Source: Paeniglutamicibacter antarcticus (lineage in GTDB: Bacteria > Actinomycetota > Actinomycetes > Actinomycetales > Micrococcaceae). Taken from it: 64,000 bases of DNA. Shown here piece after piece: positions 46,650 through 55,132 of the stretch. Location of the stretch: NCBI RefSeq assembly GCF_900010755.1, contig NZ_CZJT01000116.1, positions 20,457-84,456 on the forward strand. Reading direction: 5' to 3'. The translations under genes were made by a program, and so were the position numbers. Positions within the stretch are counted from its first letter, which is position 1. Each line of letters starts with the position of its first letter. The notes below the pieces were generated by a model. The model worked only from the letters and a program-made list of their open reading frames with translations. It was not told the origin of the DNA and made no database searches.

Positions 46650-47147
46650 ATGAGCAAAACTGACAATGGCAGGCAGGAAATCAAGAAACCCGCAACAGGC
46701 AATGCTGCCCCAACGGACGCACCCTTCACGTTGCCAGAAGCCATGACCGGCAGGGCCAGTCCAGCAAAAGCGGCAGTCGGCAACAAGCCGGTCTTCGCTT
46801 ATCTGGCCGGCCTGCCACAACCACAGCGCGGCATCGCGGAGTCTATTGATGCGCTTGCGGCCAAGACGCTGCCCGGCCTGCAGCGCTCGGTGAAATGGGG
46901 CATGGCGTACTACGGCATCGGAGACGGGTGGTGCTTCAGCTGCGGCGGCTTTGCCCGCCACGTCAAGCTCATGTTTATCAACGGCACGGCGCTGGAACCC
47001 GTGCCGCCGATGACGCCGGTGGGAATGGGCAAGGCGACCCGGGGTGTGGAACTTGAATCCCTTGACGACCTCGACGAACCCCTGATCACGGAGTGGATGA
47101 AACAGGTCACCTCCGTGCCGGGAATCGGCGGAGCAAGGAAACACTGA
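46650..47147 (+). CDS. DUF1801 domain-containing protein
   Basis: A 165-aa protein. Residues ~45-160 match DUF1801 (YdhG-like): VFAYLAGLPQPQRGIAESID, the conserved VKWGMAYYGI and VKLMFINGTALEPVPP, ending with a helix (LITEWMKQVTSVPG). The first ~40 residues are polar and probably disordered. The family folds like a small sterol-carrier-type barrel with unknown function. It is the first gene after the eroded region and is followed 60 bp later by a mycoredoxin gene. Confidence 0.85.
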   Translation: MSKTDNGRQEIKKPATGNAAPTDAPFTLPEAMTGRASPAKAAVGNKPVFAYLAGLPQPQRGIAESIDALAAKTLPGLQRSVKWGMAYYGIGDGWCFSCGGFARHVKLMFINGTALEPVPPMTPVGMGKATRGVELESLDDLDEPLITEWMKQVTSVPGIGGARKH

Positions 47148-47207
47148 CGCCGGGGACAGCGCCGGGGAGCATGAAATAAGTCCGCCACGTCCGTGGTTAC
47201 ATAAAGT

Positions 47208-47480
47208 ATGACCGAAACAGAAAAACTGGCCCCATACATTCCCGAAGCCGGATCCGTCACGATGTTCACCACCTCGTGGTGCGGATACTGCCGCAACCTG
47301 AAGCGCCTCATGGATGCCAAGGGCATCGGCTACACCGAGGTCAACATCGAGGAGGTCGAGGGAACCGCAGAGCTGGTTGAGCACTTCAATGGCGGCAACC
47401 AGACGGTGCCAACGCTGATCTTCGCCGACGGCTCCACTGCAACAAACCCGCGCATCGAGGAAGTCCTCGAGCGCGCTTAG
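47208..47480 (+). CDS. mycoredoxin (glutaredoxin-like, CGYC)
   Basis: A 90-aa glutaredoxin-fold protein with active site TTSWCGYCRNLKRLM, the cis-Pro motif TVPTLIF and a C-terminal DGSTATNP element, the features of Mrx1, which reduces mycothiol mixed disulfides (de-mycothiolation). Length fits exactly. It sits next to the mycothiol-dependent formaldehyde detoxification genes, supporting a shared role in mycothiol metabolism. Confidence 0.9.
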   Translation: MTETEKLAPYIPEAGSVTMFTTSWCGYCRNLKRLMDAKGIGYTEVNIEEVEGTAELVEHFNGGNQTVPTLIFADGSTATNPRIEEVLERA

Positions 47481-47600
47481 TGGTCCTTGTGCTTGGATGG
47501 AGGGGTGCCGATCGCCGATCACGGTGATCAGCACCCCTTAAGTCGTTAAAGCTTGATGGCCGACTCCCCGTCCGGCCATGCATGAATTGAATGGAGTGCC

Positions 47601-48686
47601 ATGTCCCAGAAGGTCCAGGCCGTCATCGTCCGCGCCAAGGATGCCCCGGTCGAAACAGTTACCATCGTCATCCCGGACCCGGGGCCGGGAGAGGCCGTCG
47701 TTGATATCCTCACCTGCGGCGTCTGCCACACCGATCTGCACTACAAGCTCGGCGGCATCGGCAACGACTACCCGTATCTTTTGGGCCACGAAGCCACCGC
47801 CGTGGTTTCCAAGATCGGTGAAGGCGTCACCAATGTTGCCATCGGCGACCGCGTGATCCTGAACTGGCGCGCGGTCTGCGGCCAGTGCCGCGCCTGTGCC
47901 AAGGGCACCCCGCAGTACTGCTTCAACACGGCCAACGCCACCCAGAAGATGACCCTGGAAGACGGCACCGTACTTTCCCCCGCCTTGGGCATCGGTGCAT
48001 TCGCCGAAAAAACCCTGGTTGCCGCGGGTCAGTGCACCAAGGTTGATGAAGACGTCGATCCGGCGGCCGTGGGCCTGCTCGGCTGCGGCATCATGGCCGG
48101 CATTGGTGCTGCCATCAACACCGGCGAGGTCAAGCGCGGCGAATCCGTGGCCGTCATCGGCTGCGGCGGCGTGGGCATTGCAGCCATCGCCGGGGCCAAG
48201 CTCGCCGGGGCCACCACCATCGTGGCAGTGGACATCGACGACGACAAGCTCGCCATGGCCACCAAGATCGGTGCCACCCACACCGTGAATTCCAAGACCA
48301 GCGATGCCGTCGAAGGCATCAAGGCAGTCACCGGCGGCTTCGGCGCTGACGTGGTCATCGAGGCCGTGGGCCGCCCGGAAACCTACAAGCAGGCCTTCTA
48401 CGCCCGCGACCTCGCCGGACGTGTGGTCCTGGTCGGCGTACCGACCCCGGAAATGAAGCTGGAACTGCCGCTGCTCGATGTCTTCGGGCACGGCGGATCC
48501 CTGAAGTCCTCCTGGTACGGCGACTGCCTGCCGAGCCGCGACTTCCCGATGCTGGTCGAGCAGTACAAGCTCGGGCGCCTGGACCTGGATGCGTTTGTTT
48601 CCGAACGCATCGGACTAGGGGATGTTGAGGCAGCGTTCACCAAGATGGGCGAGGGCAAGGTCCTGCGCTCGGTGGTGGAACTCTAA
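47601..48686 (+). CDS. mscR: S-(hydroxymethyl)mycothiol dehydrogenase
   Basis: A 361-aa zinc-dependent medium-chain dehydrogenase. Catalytic Zn ligands are in CGVCHTD and GHEATAVV; the structural Zn site is CGQCRACAKGTPQYC; the NAD site is VIGCGGVGIAAIAGAKLAGA. MscR oxidises the spontaneous formaldehyde-mycothiol adduct to S-formylmycothiol with NAD+. The next gene overlaps it at TAATG (48684-48688), a hydrolase well suited to release formate. Confidence 0.93.
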   Translation: MSQKVQAVIVRAKDAPVETVTIVIPDPGPGEAVVDILTCGVCHTDLHYKLGGIGNDYPYLLGHEATAVVSKIGEGVTNVAIGDRVILNWRAVCGQCRACAKGTPQYCFNTANATQKMTLEDGTVLSPALGIGAFAEKTLVAAGQCTKVDEDVDPAAVGLLGCGIMAGIGAAINTGEVKRGESVAVIGCGGVGIAAIAGAKLAGATTIVAVDIDDDKLAMATKIGATHTVNSKTSDAVEGIKAVTGGFGADVVIEAVGRPETYKQAFYARDLAGRVVLVGVPTPEMKLELPLLDVFGHGGSLKSSWYGDCLPSRDFPMLVEQYKLGRLDLDAFVSERIGLGDVEAAFTKMGEGKVLRSVVEL

Positions 48687-49315
48687 TGTCCGCACAGATC
48701 CAAAACATCGTCACCTCCGGCACCTTCAGCCTTGACGGCGGAACCTGGGATGTTGATAACAACGTCTGGATCATCGGCGATGATTCCGAGGTCTTCGTGA
48801 TCGACCCGGCCCACGAGCCGGAAAAGATCCGTGCGGCCGTTGCCGGACGCGCCGTCAAGGCCGTGCTGCTCACCCACGGGCACGATGACCACATCCGTTA
48901 TGCCCGCGAGTTCGCCGATTCGGTCAACGCCCCGGTGTTCCTGAACCCGGCGGATCAGATGCTCTGGGAAGCGATCTTCCCGGGCACCACCGCGGACCAG
49001 ACGATCAACGACGGGGACACGTTCGAGGTTGCCGGCACCACGCTGGTTGCCCTGCACACCCCCGGGCACTCACCGGGTTCGACCTGCTTCTACGTTGAGT
49101 CCCTGGGCACGCTTTTCTCCGGCGACACCCTGTTCAACGGTGGACCGGGTGCCACCGGGCGCAGCTACTCAAGCTTCGAGACGATCGTTGACTCGATCCG
49201 CGAACGCCTGCTGTCCCTGCCGGGTGAGACGGTGGTGAACACCGGTCACGGTGATGCCACGTCCATCGGCGCCGAGGCACCGAACCTCGACGAATGGATC
49301 AAGCGCGGCCACTAA
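48686..49315 (+). CDS. MBL-fold metallo-hydrolase, probable S-formylmycothiol hydrolase
   Basis: A 209-aa metallo-beta-lactamase-fold hydrolase with the metal motif LTHGHDDH (HxHxDH), HTPGHSPGST, SGDTLFNGG, and the terminal GHGD. The start overlaps the mscR stop by one base (TAATG), so the two are coupled. By context, it hydrolyses S-formylmycothiol to formate and mycothiol, the glyoxalase-II-like step of the pathway (inference). A strong terminator follows. Confidence 0.9.
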   Translation: MSAQIQNIVTSGTFSLDGGTWDVDNNVWIIGDDSEVFVIDPAHEPEKIRAAVAGRAVKAVLLTHGHDDHIRYAREFADSVNAPVFLNPADQMLWEAIFPGTTADQTINDGDTFEVAGTTLVALHTPGHSPGSTCFYVESLGTLFSGDTLFNGGPGATGRSYSSFETIVDSIRERLLSLPGETVVNTGHGDATSIGAEAPNLDEWIKRGH

Positions 49316-49335
49316 GCCCGATTGGACCCTTGGTT

Positions 49336-49377
49336 GTTGCGGGAGTCATGCGAAAGCATGGCTCCCGCAACCGTTTT
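49336..49377 (+). terminator. rho-independent terminator after the mycothiol operon
   Basis: GTTGCGGGAG (49336-49345) pairs perfectly with CTCCCGCAAC (49362-49371), continued by CATGC/GCATG around a GAAA loop and followed by TTTT. It lies 20 bp after the hydrolase stop. Confidence 0.9.
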
Positions 49378-49412
49378 CCGGCACAGCCCGGGCCATCTTC
49401 ACAATTCCATCA

Positions 49413-49430
49413 ATCGAATATATATTCGAT
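49413..49430. promoter_or_regulatory. perfect 18-bp palindrome in the promoter of the SAP-domain gene
   Basis: ATCGAATATATATTCGAT reads the same on both strands. It contains a TATATT -10-like hexamer and lies 11-12 bp before the gene's ATG, so an operator overlapping the promoter of a short-leader transcript is likely. No cognate regulator is adjacent. Confidence 0.65.
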
Positions 49431-49441
49431 AGATTGTGTGG

Positions 49442-50005
49442 ATGGAAAACAAGGTATCCGAACGGCCACATCCGACCCCGGCACTCTCGGGCGCGGAGTT
49501 TCTCCGTTGGTATTGGCTCAAGGATGAGATCACCGAACTTGCCCGGGCCCTGCACCTGAAGTCATCGGGCAGCAAGGAGCTACTCACCCGGCGTATCGCC
49601 GCAGCTTTGGACGGTCACGTGTTCGTTGAGCCAACCCGGCCTATATCAATCACCCGCCGACAGCTCTCGGAGCCACTGCTCGAATCCACGGTGATTCCGG
49701 CCGGTCAGCGGTGCAGCCAGGTCCTGCGCGCATGGCTTATGACCCGCATCGGTCCGGCATTCCATTTTGATGCACCCATGCGAGAGTTCTTTGCCGGCAC
49801 CGACGGCACCCAGACCTTGGCCGATGCGGTGATCGAATGGCATGAATCCCGCAATGCGGGAGAACGGTCCATTGATCCCCAGTTCGAGTACAACCGGTTC
49901 ACCAGGTCCTGGCACCAATCAAACCCACGCGGGACCCGGGAACAGCTATTGGAAGCGTGGAACGAATACCGCAGTCGCCCAGTGGATGAACGGGGGCGCA
50001 TCTAG
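49442..50005 (+). CDS. SAP-like domain protein with DUF6434 C-terminus
   Basis: About 187 aa. Residues ~18-60 (FLRWYWLKDEITELARALHL...SKELLTRRIAAAL) form a SAP-type helix-extended-helix, usually a DNA/RNA-binding element. The C-terminal half (FHFDAPMREFF, IDPQFEYNRFTRSWHQSNP, TREQLLEAWNEYRS) matches the DUF6434 pattern found after SAP domains. The start at 49442 is chosen; a GTG two codons earlier is possible. Function is unknown; the palindromic promoter suggests a regulated gene. Confidence 0.8.
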   Translation: MENKVSERPHPTPALSGAEFLRWYWLKDEITELARALHLKSSGSKELLTRRIAAALDGHVFVEPTRPISITRRQLSEPLLESTVIPAGQRCSQVLRAWLMTRIGPAFHFDAPMREFFAGTDGTQTLADAVIEWHESRNAGERSIDPQFEYNRFTRSWHQSNPRGTREQLLEAWNEYRSRPVDERGRI

Positions 50006-50168
50006 CCACCTGCCAAAAGGGTTCAATTTTTATGTACCGGCCAGTTCGTCAGCCGCGACCTTTGACGGGCGCAGCGGGTGCAGTCGCGTTGCTCATAAGC
50101 TGAAACAAGTCCTCGGCCTTTCACTCATGTTGCGCATACCGCCCCAGGACAGGCCGGCTGCCCGGCTG

Positions 50169-51158
50169 CTAGATTTTGCGTTCTGGGCTCTTTTCCGGAA
50201 GCGCATCCTGAAGCACCAATTCCTTGGGCCTCGGCAAACCAGCCGGCTCCGTTTCGCCCTTGATCTGCGTGTTCGTGGGTGCGAGGGCAAGGATCCCCAG
50301 TACAAGAGCGATAACACCCAGACCGATCCACCCGAGAAGCCCCAGCTGTTCTCCAACGATGAGCACTGCCAGGATCGTTGCGATCGCTGGCTCGGAGAGC
50401 GTGATGGTCGTGGCGGTGCTCGCCGAAACGCGCATGAGTCCATATCCGAAGAGCAGGTAGCCAAGGAACATCGGTACCAGCGCCATATAGGCGGCAACCG
50501 AGAACGCTTGGGTGGATTCGATCAGTGGAACACCGGTTAACAACAGCACCGGCATCAGCAGGGCACCGCCGAGTCCAAAGACGGAGCCCATCGCCGCGCC
50601 TCGGCCGATCTCTCGATTCAAGAGCCGGTGCACAACCCACGAGTAGACCGCATAGGTTGCCCCGGCAATTAGCCCCAAGCCAACCCCAACCATCGTCGAT
50701 GCTGCATCCGCGGCAGGGCCCTGCATTTTCGAGATACACAGCAGGATGCTGCCAAGGATTCCAAGACCCGCGGCAAGCATCCACCACGGGCTCAGCGGTC
50801 GCCGGTCAACCAGCCGCTCCAGGAGTCCCGAGGCAAGCGGTGCGGAGGCAAGGGACACCACCGATCCCACGGCCACCCCTGCTAAATGCATCGACGAATA
50901 GAACGCCAGCGGATAGATCGCCACGGCAACGGCCCCCAGGAGAACCAACCGGAGGTTTGCCCCCAGTGCCGCGCGGGCCGAACGCAATGCGGGAACGGAA
51001 ATCGCAGCTTGCAGCAAGCCACCCACACCCAACGCCGCGGCACCGATGGCAAGCGGGCTGATCCCTGGCGCGAAAGTTGCTGCCGTCCCGGTGGTCCCCC
51101 ACAGCAACGAGGAAACCGTAATGGCCAACAGCCCGATGGTGCGATCGCGCCTGCTCAC
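50169..51158 (-). CDS. EamA/DMT family transporter
   Basis: A 329-aa, ten-helix transporter in two EamA repeats (residues ~8-140 and ~150-290), with LLWGTTGTAATF and the second-repeat RVSASTATTITLSEPAIATILAVL in characteristic places. The 40-residue C-terminal tail is polar. The ATGA overlap with the upstream tetR stop couples the two genes, a typical arrangement for a regulator and its efflux target. The substrate is unknown. Confidence 0.88.
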   Translation of the reverse strand: MSRRDRTIGLLAITVSSLLWGTTGTAATFAPGISPLAIGAAALGVGGLLQAAISVPALRSARAALGANLRLVLLGAVAVAIYPLAFYSSMHLAGVAVGSVVSLASAPLASGLLERLVDRRPLSPWWMLAAGLGILGSILLCISKMQGPAADAASTMVGVGLGLIAGATYAVYSWVVHRLLNREIGRGAAMGSVFGLGGALLMPVLLLTGVPLIESTQAFSVAAYMALVPMFLGYLLFGYGLMRVSASTATTITLSEPAIATILAVLIVGEQLGLLGWIGLGVIALVLGILALAPTNTQIKGETEPAGLPRPKELVLQDALPEKSPERKI

Positions 51159-51730
51159 AGGGCAGTCACCATGTTTTTGGCAATGTCCCGGGCCCGATGC
51201 AGACGCCCGGGGCCGCCTTCCAATCCAGCACGGCTCATCGAACCTTCAAGCAAAAACGCCAGGTGCTCGGCGGTTTGCTCGGCGAGCGCCGCATCCACAA
51301 CATCGCGCAGATGCTCTGTCAGGATCGATTCAACCTGTTCCTTGTGGCGCCGCACCGCCGCACGCCCGGGCGATCCGACGGGCAGTTCGGCCGCTGCGTT
51401 GAGCAACCCGCAGCCACGGAAACCGTGTTCGTACGCCGCCGAGGCATGATCGATGTACGCATCGAACACCGCAAGCACGCCAGCTACGGCACCTGCGGAA
51501 TTTGCTGCGCGCGCAGCGTAGAGATCAATCCACTCTTGGTGGCGGGCCTCGATGTAGGCACTCATCAACTCGTCCTTTGAAGAGAAGTTGTTATAGAGGC
51601 TCATCTTTGCGACTCCGGCCTCAGCGGTAATCGCATCGATGCCGGTTCCCACCATGCCGCGGGCATAGAACAGGCGTGAAGCCGCAGCCAGCAATCGTTC
51701 TCGTGCCGATTCCGTTTTCGTGCTTGCCAT
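51155..51730 (-). CDS. TetR family transcriptional regulator
   Basis: About 191 aa. N-terminal HTH (ARERLLAAASRLFYARGMVG...ITAEAGVAKMSLYNNFSSKDEL) and an all-helical ligand domain. Start 51730 removes a 3-residue extension. The gene overlaps the EamA exporter by 4 bp and has a perfect 10-bp-arm palindrome 18 bp upstream. It probably represses its own operon and perhaps the divergent permease-monooxygenase gene. Confidence 0.9.
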   Translation of the reverse strand: MASTKTESARERLLAAASRLFYARGMVGTGIDAITAEAGVAKMSLYNNFSSKDELMSAYIEARHQEWIDLYAARAANSAGAVAGVLAVFDAYIDHASAAYEHGFRGCGLLNAAAELPVGSPGRAAVRRHKEQVESILTEHLRDVVDAALAEQTAEHLAFLLEGSMSRAGLEGGPGRLHRARDIAKNMVTAL

Positions 51731-51747
51731 GTTCCCCATCTTTCACC

Positions 51748-51771
51748 ATTAGGTAGATCAGTCTACCTAAT
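51748..51771. promoter_or_regulatory. TetR-type operator
   Basis: Perfect inverted repeat ATTAGGTAGA (51748-51757), TCAG spacer, TCTACCTAAT (51762-51771), in the divergent region between tetR and the fusion gene at 51913. Size and symmetry are typical of TetR operators. Confidence 0.8.
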
Positions 51772-51912
51772 CATGTAAACCAAGCATTGAATATGTAGTT
51801 GACTCGGGCAAACACCTGTGGAGGCCGAACGCTTGAACAAAGACACTGATCAGGGCTACTTTGATGCATAGTTCGGTTTTCGCCGGGCCGCAATGCGTCG
51901 CCGGAGGCCAAC

Positions 51913-54762
51913 ATGCCCGAAACAGCACCACGCCGTATCCTCTCCACGCGCAAGGTGGTCTTCCTGGTGATCGCGGCCGCCGCGCCCATGGGGGCGATGG
52001 TGGGAAACGTTCCGTTGGCGCTGACCCGCACCCATGGCATCGGACTGCCGGTGGCATTCATGCTTGCCTCCGTAATCCTGCTTTGCTTCTCGGTGGGCTA
52101 TGGCGCAATGAACGCACGGGTAGTGAACTCCGGGGCTTTCTATACCTACATTGCCCGGGCCATGGGCAAACCCGCGGGTGCCGCCGGGGCCTATGCGGCC
52201 CTTGTCGGCTACACCTCCATGGCGCTGGGGATCGCCGCGGCGTTTGGCTACTTCACCCACTTGGTGTTCGACGGGCTTGGAATGTCGGTCCCCTGGTACG
52301 TCTTCACCGCCGTCGGGATCTTACTGGTTGGCTTCCTGGGCTACCGCAGCGCCGAACTCTCGGCCAAGGTGCTCGGTGTGTTGATGGTCCTTGAATTCGC
52401 GATCCTGTTGGTCTTCAATTTCCTGGTGGTCGGGGCCAAGGGCTTGGCAGCGTTCCCCGCCGAATCCTTCGCCCCGAACCAGGCGTTCTCCGGAACCCTG
52501 GGCATCGGACTGCTCTTTGCGCTGACAAGTTTCATCGGCTTTGAATCCGCTGCCATCTACGGCGAAGAATCCAAGAACCCAGAGCGCACTGTCCCGCGTG
52601 CCATGTACATTTCGGTGGCCTCCATCTCCGCGTTCTACGTGGTGACCGCGTGGATCATCATCGGCGCGGCCGGCGGCACCGAGGCACCGGCCATGGCCGA
52701 GGCGCAACTCGGCGACATGGTTTTCACCCTGGCCAAGCAATACGGCGGTGAAATCCTCTACAGCGCCACAGCGGTCTTGCTGTGCACCAGCGTGCTGGCC
52801 TCCTACCTGGCCCTGCACAGTGCGGCAAGCCGCTACCTGTTCGCCTTGGGACGCGAGGGCATGCTGCCCGCGGCACTCGGCGGCTACCACGCACGCCACT
52901 TGAGCCCGCACATCGGCAGCCTCACCGTCACGGGAATCACGGTCCTGGTGCTTGGCACCATGACACTGCTCGACGCCGACCCGTACACGGTGATTGCCGC
53001 CGGATTCGTGGGGCTGGGCACCCTGGGCATCATCTTTGTCCAGGCGGTGACGGCGGTTGCGGTGCTGGTCTTCTTCTGGAAGCGGGCGGACCGTTCGCTG
53101 TGGCGCGGCATCGTGGCCCCGGCCATCGGTGCCGCTGGCCTGGGCGCCGGCTTCGTCCTGGTGACGCTTAACTATTCAATACTCACCGGATCCGATTCCG
53201 CCTGGGTCAACCTGGTGCCATTGCTGCTGCCGCTCGTTGCCGTCCTCGGCATCTTCGTCTCGCTGCGCCAGCGCCGGAGCAATCCAAGCGCCTACGCGAA
53301 CTTCGCGGCCTCGGAACTCAGGCGCCGCTCAGCCGGAGAGCTCGACGATGCCCGCCCGGCCACCTACACCCGGCGATACTGTGTGGTTGGCGGTGGCCCC
53401 GCCTCCATGGTGATGGCCAGGGCCTTGATCGACGAGGGCGTACCGTTCGGCTGGTTCGAGAAGAACCCGGACTTCGGAGGCATCTGGGACATGGAAAACC
53501 CTGGTACCCCGATGTACGCCAGCGCGCACTTGATCAGTTCGAAGTACACCAGCGGTTTCTACGGCTACCCGATGCCCGAGTCCTTCCCCGACTACCCGCG
53601 TTGGGACCAGGTCCGTGACTACGTACGCGGGTTCGGTCGCGAGTTTGGACTGTATGACCACATCACCTTCAATGCCGAAGTCACCGACGCACAACTGCAG
53701 CCGGACGGAACCTGGAGCGTGCGGCTGGCCGACGGCACCGAACGCGAATACGACGGGCTGATCGCAGCACCCGGGGTGACCTGGCACCCCAACAACCCGA
53801 TGCTGCGCGGACAGGAAACGTACACGGGCAGGATCCGCCACTCGGTGGACTTCGTTGACGGCCTTGAACTGCACGGCAAACGGGTGCTGGTCATCGGCGG
53901 CGGAAATTCGGGGGTTGATATCGCTTGCGAGGCCGCCCGGAATGCGGATGCAGCTTTCCTCTCGGTACGCCGCGGATACCGGTACTTCCCCAAGCACATT
54001 GGAGGGATTCCCACCGACGCACTGGTTGCCGGGATCCTGGAACCGCCCCCGGGCATTGCGCTTTCCGGGGACCTGAACCCGATGATCGATTCGCTGGTGG
54101 GCGATTTGACCCGCTTCGGACTTCCGGCACCCGACCATGCCGCCCTGGCCAGCCACCCGATCATGAACAGCCAGGTGCTGCACCATCTCTCACACGGGGA
54201 CCTCACGGCCAAGGGCGACGTTGACCGCCTCACGGAACACGGCGCGGTGTTTGCCGACGGATCCACCGAGGACATCGACGAGATCCTGTTAGCCACCGGC
54301 TACGAGTACCGGATCCCGTTCCTGGACCCGCAGCTGCTGGACTGGAAATCCGGCCGCCCGCAGCTGTACCTGAATGTCTTCCCGCGCCGGACCGATTCAC
54401 TCTATGTGCTTGGCTTGATCGAGTTTGCCGACGCAGCCTACAAACGCTTCGACGAGATGGCCCAGCTGGTGCTCATGGATATCCGGGCCCGCGAAACCGG
54501 GGAGCACCGTGGAGCCCTGCGGGCTCTGAAGGAGACCGATGATCCGGACCTCTCGGGCGGCATCGCTTACATCGATTCACCCAGGCATGCAAGCTACGTC
54601 GAAAGCCGGACTTACCAGTCCTACTTGGCTTCACTGCGCGACCGCTTTGGCTGGCCGGATATCGACGAGGAATCCTTTGACCGATTGCGGACAGACGGGG
54701 AGAAGGATCGCGGGAACATGGACGGGCAGGACAGCCCGGAACGCCATAACAGCAACACCTAA
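51913..54762 (+). CDS. APC-family permease fused to a flavin-containing monooxygenase
   Basis: A single 949-aa frame without interruption. Residues ~15-465 form an APC amino-acid/amine permease of about 12 helices (first helix VVFLVIAAAAPMGAM; FIGFESAAIYGEESKNPERT is the conserved helix 6-loop region). A short basic linker follows (SLRQRRSNPSAYAN..SELRRRS). From ~490 begins a flavin-containing monooxygenase: FAD site CVVGGGPAS, FMO fingerprint YTGRIRHSVDF (~637), NADP site VLVIGGGNSGVDIACE (~658), and terminal LLATGYEYRIPF. Each half is near full family length, so import and N- or Baeyer-Villiger-type oxygenation of one substrate may be coupled (inference). It is divergent from tetR-EamA. Confidence 0.92.
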   Translation: MPETAPRRILSTRKVVFLVIAAAAPMGAMVGNVPLALTRTHGIGLPVAFMLASVILLCFSVGYGAMNARVVNSGAFYTYIARAMGKPAGAAGAYAALVGYTSMALGIAAAFGYFTHLVFDGLGMSVPWYVFTAVGILLVGFLGYRSAELSAKVLGVLMVLEFAILLVFNFLVVGAKGLAAFPAESFAPNQAFSGTLGIGLLFALTSFIGFESAAIYGEESKNPERTVPRAMYISVASISAFYVVTAWIIIGAAGGTEAPAMAEAQLGDMVFTLAKQYGGEILYSATAVLLCTSVLASYLALHSAASRYLFALGREGMLPAALGGYHARHLSPHIGSLTVTGITVLVLGTMTLLDADPYTVIAAGFVGLGTLGIIFVQAVTAVAVLVFFWKRADRSLWRGIVAPAIGAAGLGAGFVLVTLNYSILTGSDSAWVNLVPLLLPLVAVLGIFVSLRQRRSNPSAYANFAASELRRRSAGELDDARPATYTRRYCVVGGGPASMVMARALIDEGVPFGWFEKNPDFGGIWDMENPGTPMYASAHLISSKYTSGFYGYPMPESFPDYPRWDQVRDYVRGFGREFGLYDHITFNAEVTDAQLQPDGTWSVRLADGTEREYDGLIAAPGVTWHPNNPMLRGQETYTGRIRHSVDFVDGLELHGKRVLVIGGGNSGVDIACEAARNADAAFLSVRRGYRYFPKHIGGIPTDALVAGILEPPPGIALSGDLNPMIDSLVGDLTRFGLPAPDHAALASHPIMNSQVLHHLSHGDLTAKGDVDRLTEHGAVFADGSTEDIDEILLATGYEYRIPFLDPQLLDWKSGRPQLYLNVFPRRTDSLYVLGLIEFADAAYKRFDEMAQLVLMDIRARETGEHRGALRALKETDDPDLSGGIAYIDSPRHASYVESRTYQSYLASLRDRFGWPDIDEESFDRLRTDGEKDRGNMDGQDSPERHNSNT

Positions 54763-54811
54763 AACGGTTCCGACGTGATGTTTATCGAGATCAGCTGGCA
54801 TACTTCAGTCC

Positions 54812-55111
54812 ATGGATGAACCACTTCAGAGCCCCAGTCAGCCTTCGGGCGCACGGAAACCTGCCATGGTGCTGGCCTCAGGGATCCTCGCCCTGCTGGG
54901 CATCATTGCCGGCGTTGCAACCTTGATCTACAGCCTCAGCAGGCCCACGACATTTAGCTGGTTCGCCTATGCGCCGTTGAGCGATGAGACATTTCTCCCG
55001 GGGATGACGATCCTGAGCAACACCCAGGTCACCGGGCTGGCGCTGCTGGCAGCTGGGTTGCTCTGCGCCGCGTTTTGGGCAGGCCTGCGTGTGGGCAAGC
55101 GCCCGCACTAG
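54812..55111 (+). CDS. hypothetical two-helix membrane protein
   Basis: A 99-aa protein: polar N-terminus (MDEPLQSPSQPSG), helix 1 (AMVLASGILALLGIIAGVAT), an extracytoplasmic loop with SRPTTFSWFAYAPLSDETFL, helix 2 (VTGLALLAAGLLCAAFWAGL), and a basic tail. The clear topology and proper start make it a likely gene; I do not recognise the family. It follows the fusion gene by 50 bp and could be co-transcribed. Confidence 0.7.
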   Translation: MDEPLQSPSQPSGARKPAMVLASGILALLGIIAGVATLIYSLSRPTTFSWFAYAPLSDETFLPGMTILSNTQVTGLALLAAGLLCAAFWAGLRVGKRPH

Positions 55112-55132
55112 CTCCTGCACAGGATCCGGCTA

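Noticed and set aside
53280..53400. Possibility that the permease-monooxygenase fusion is two genes
   Set aside because: The frame is continuous, no Met/GTG with a ribosome binding site lies at the junction, and the linker has normal codon use. Resequencing is still advisable.
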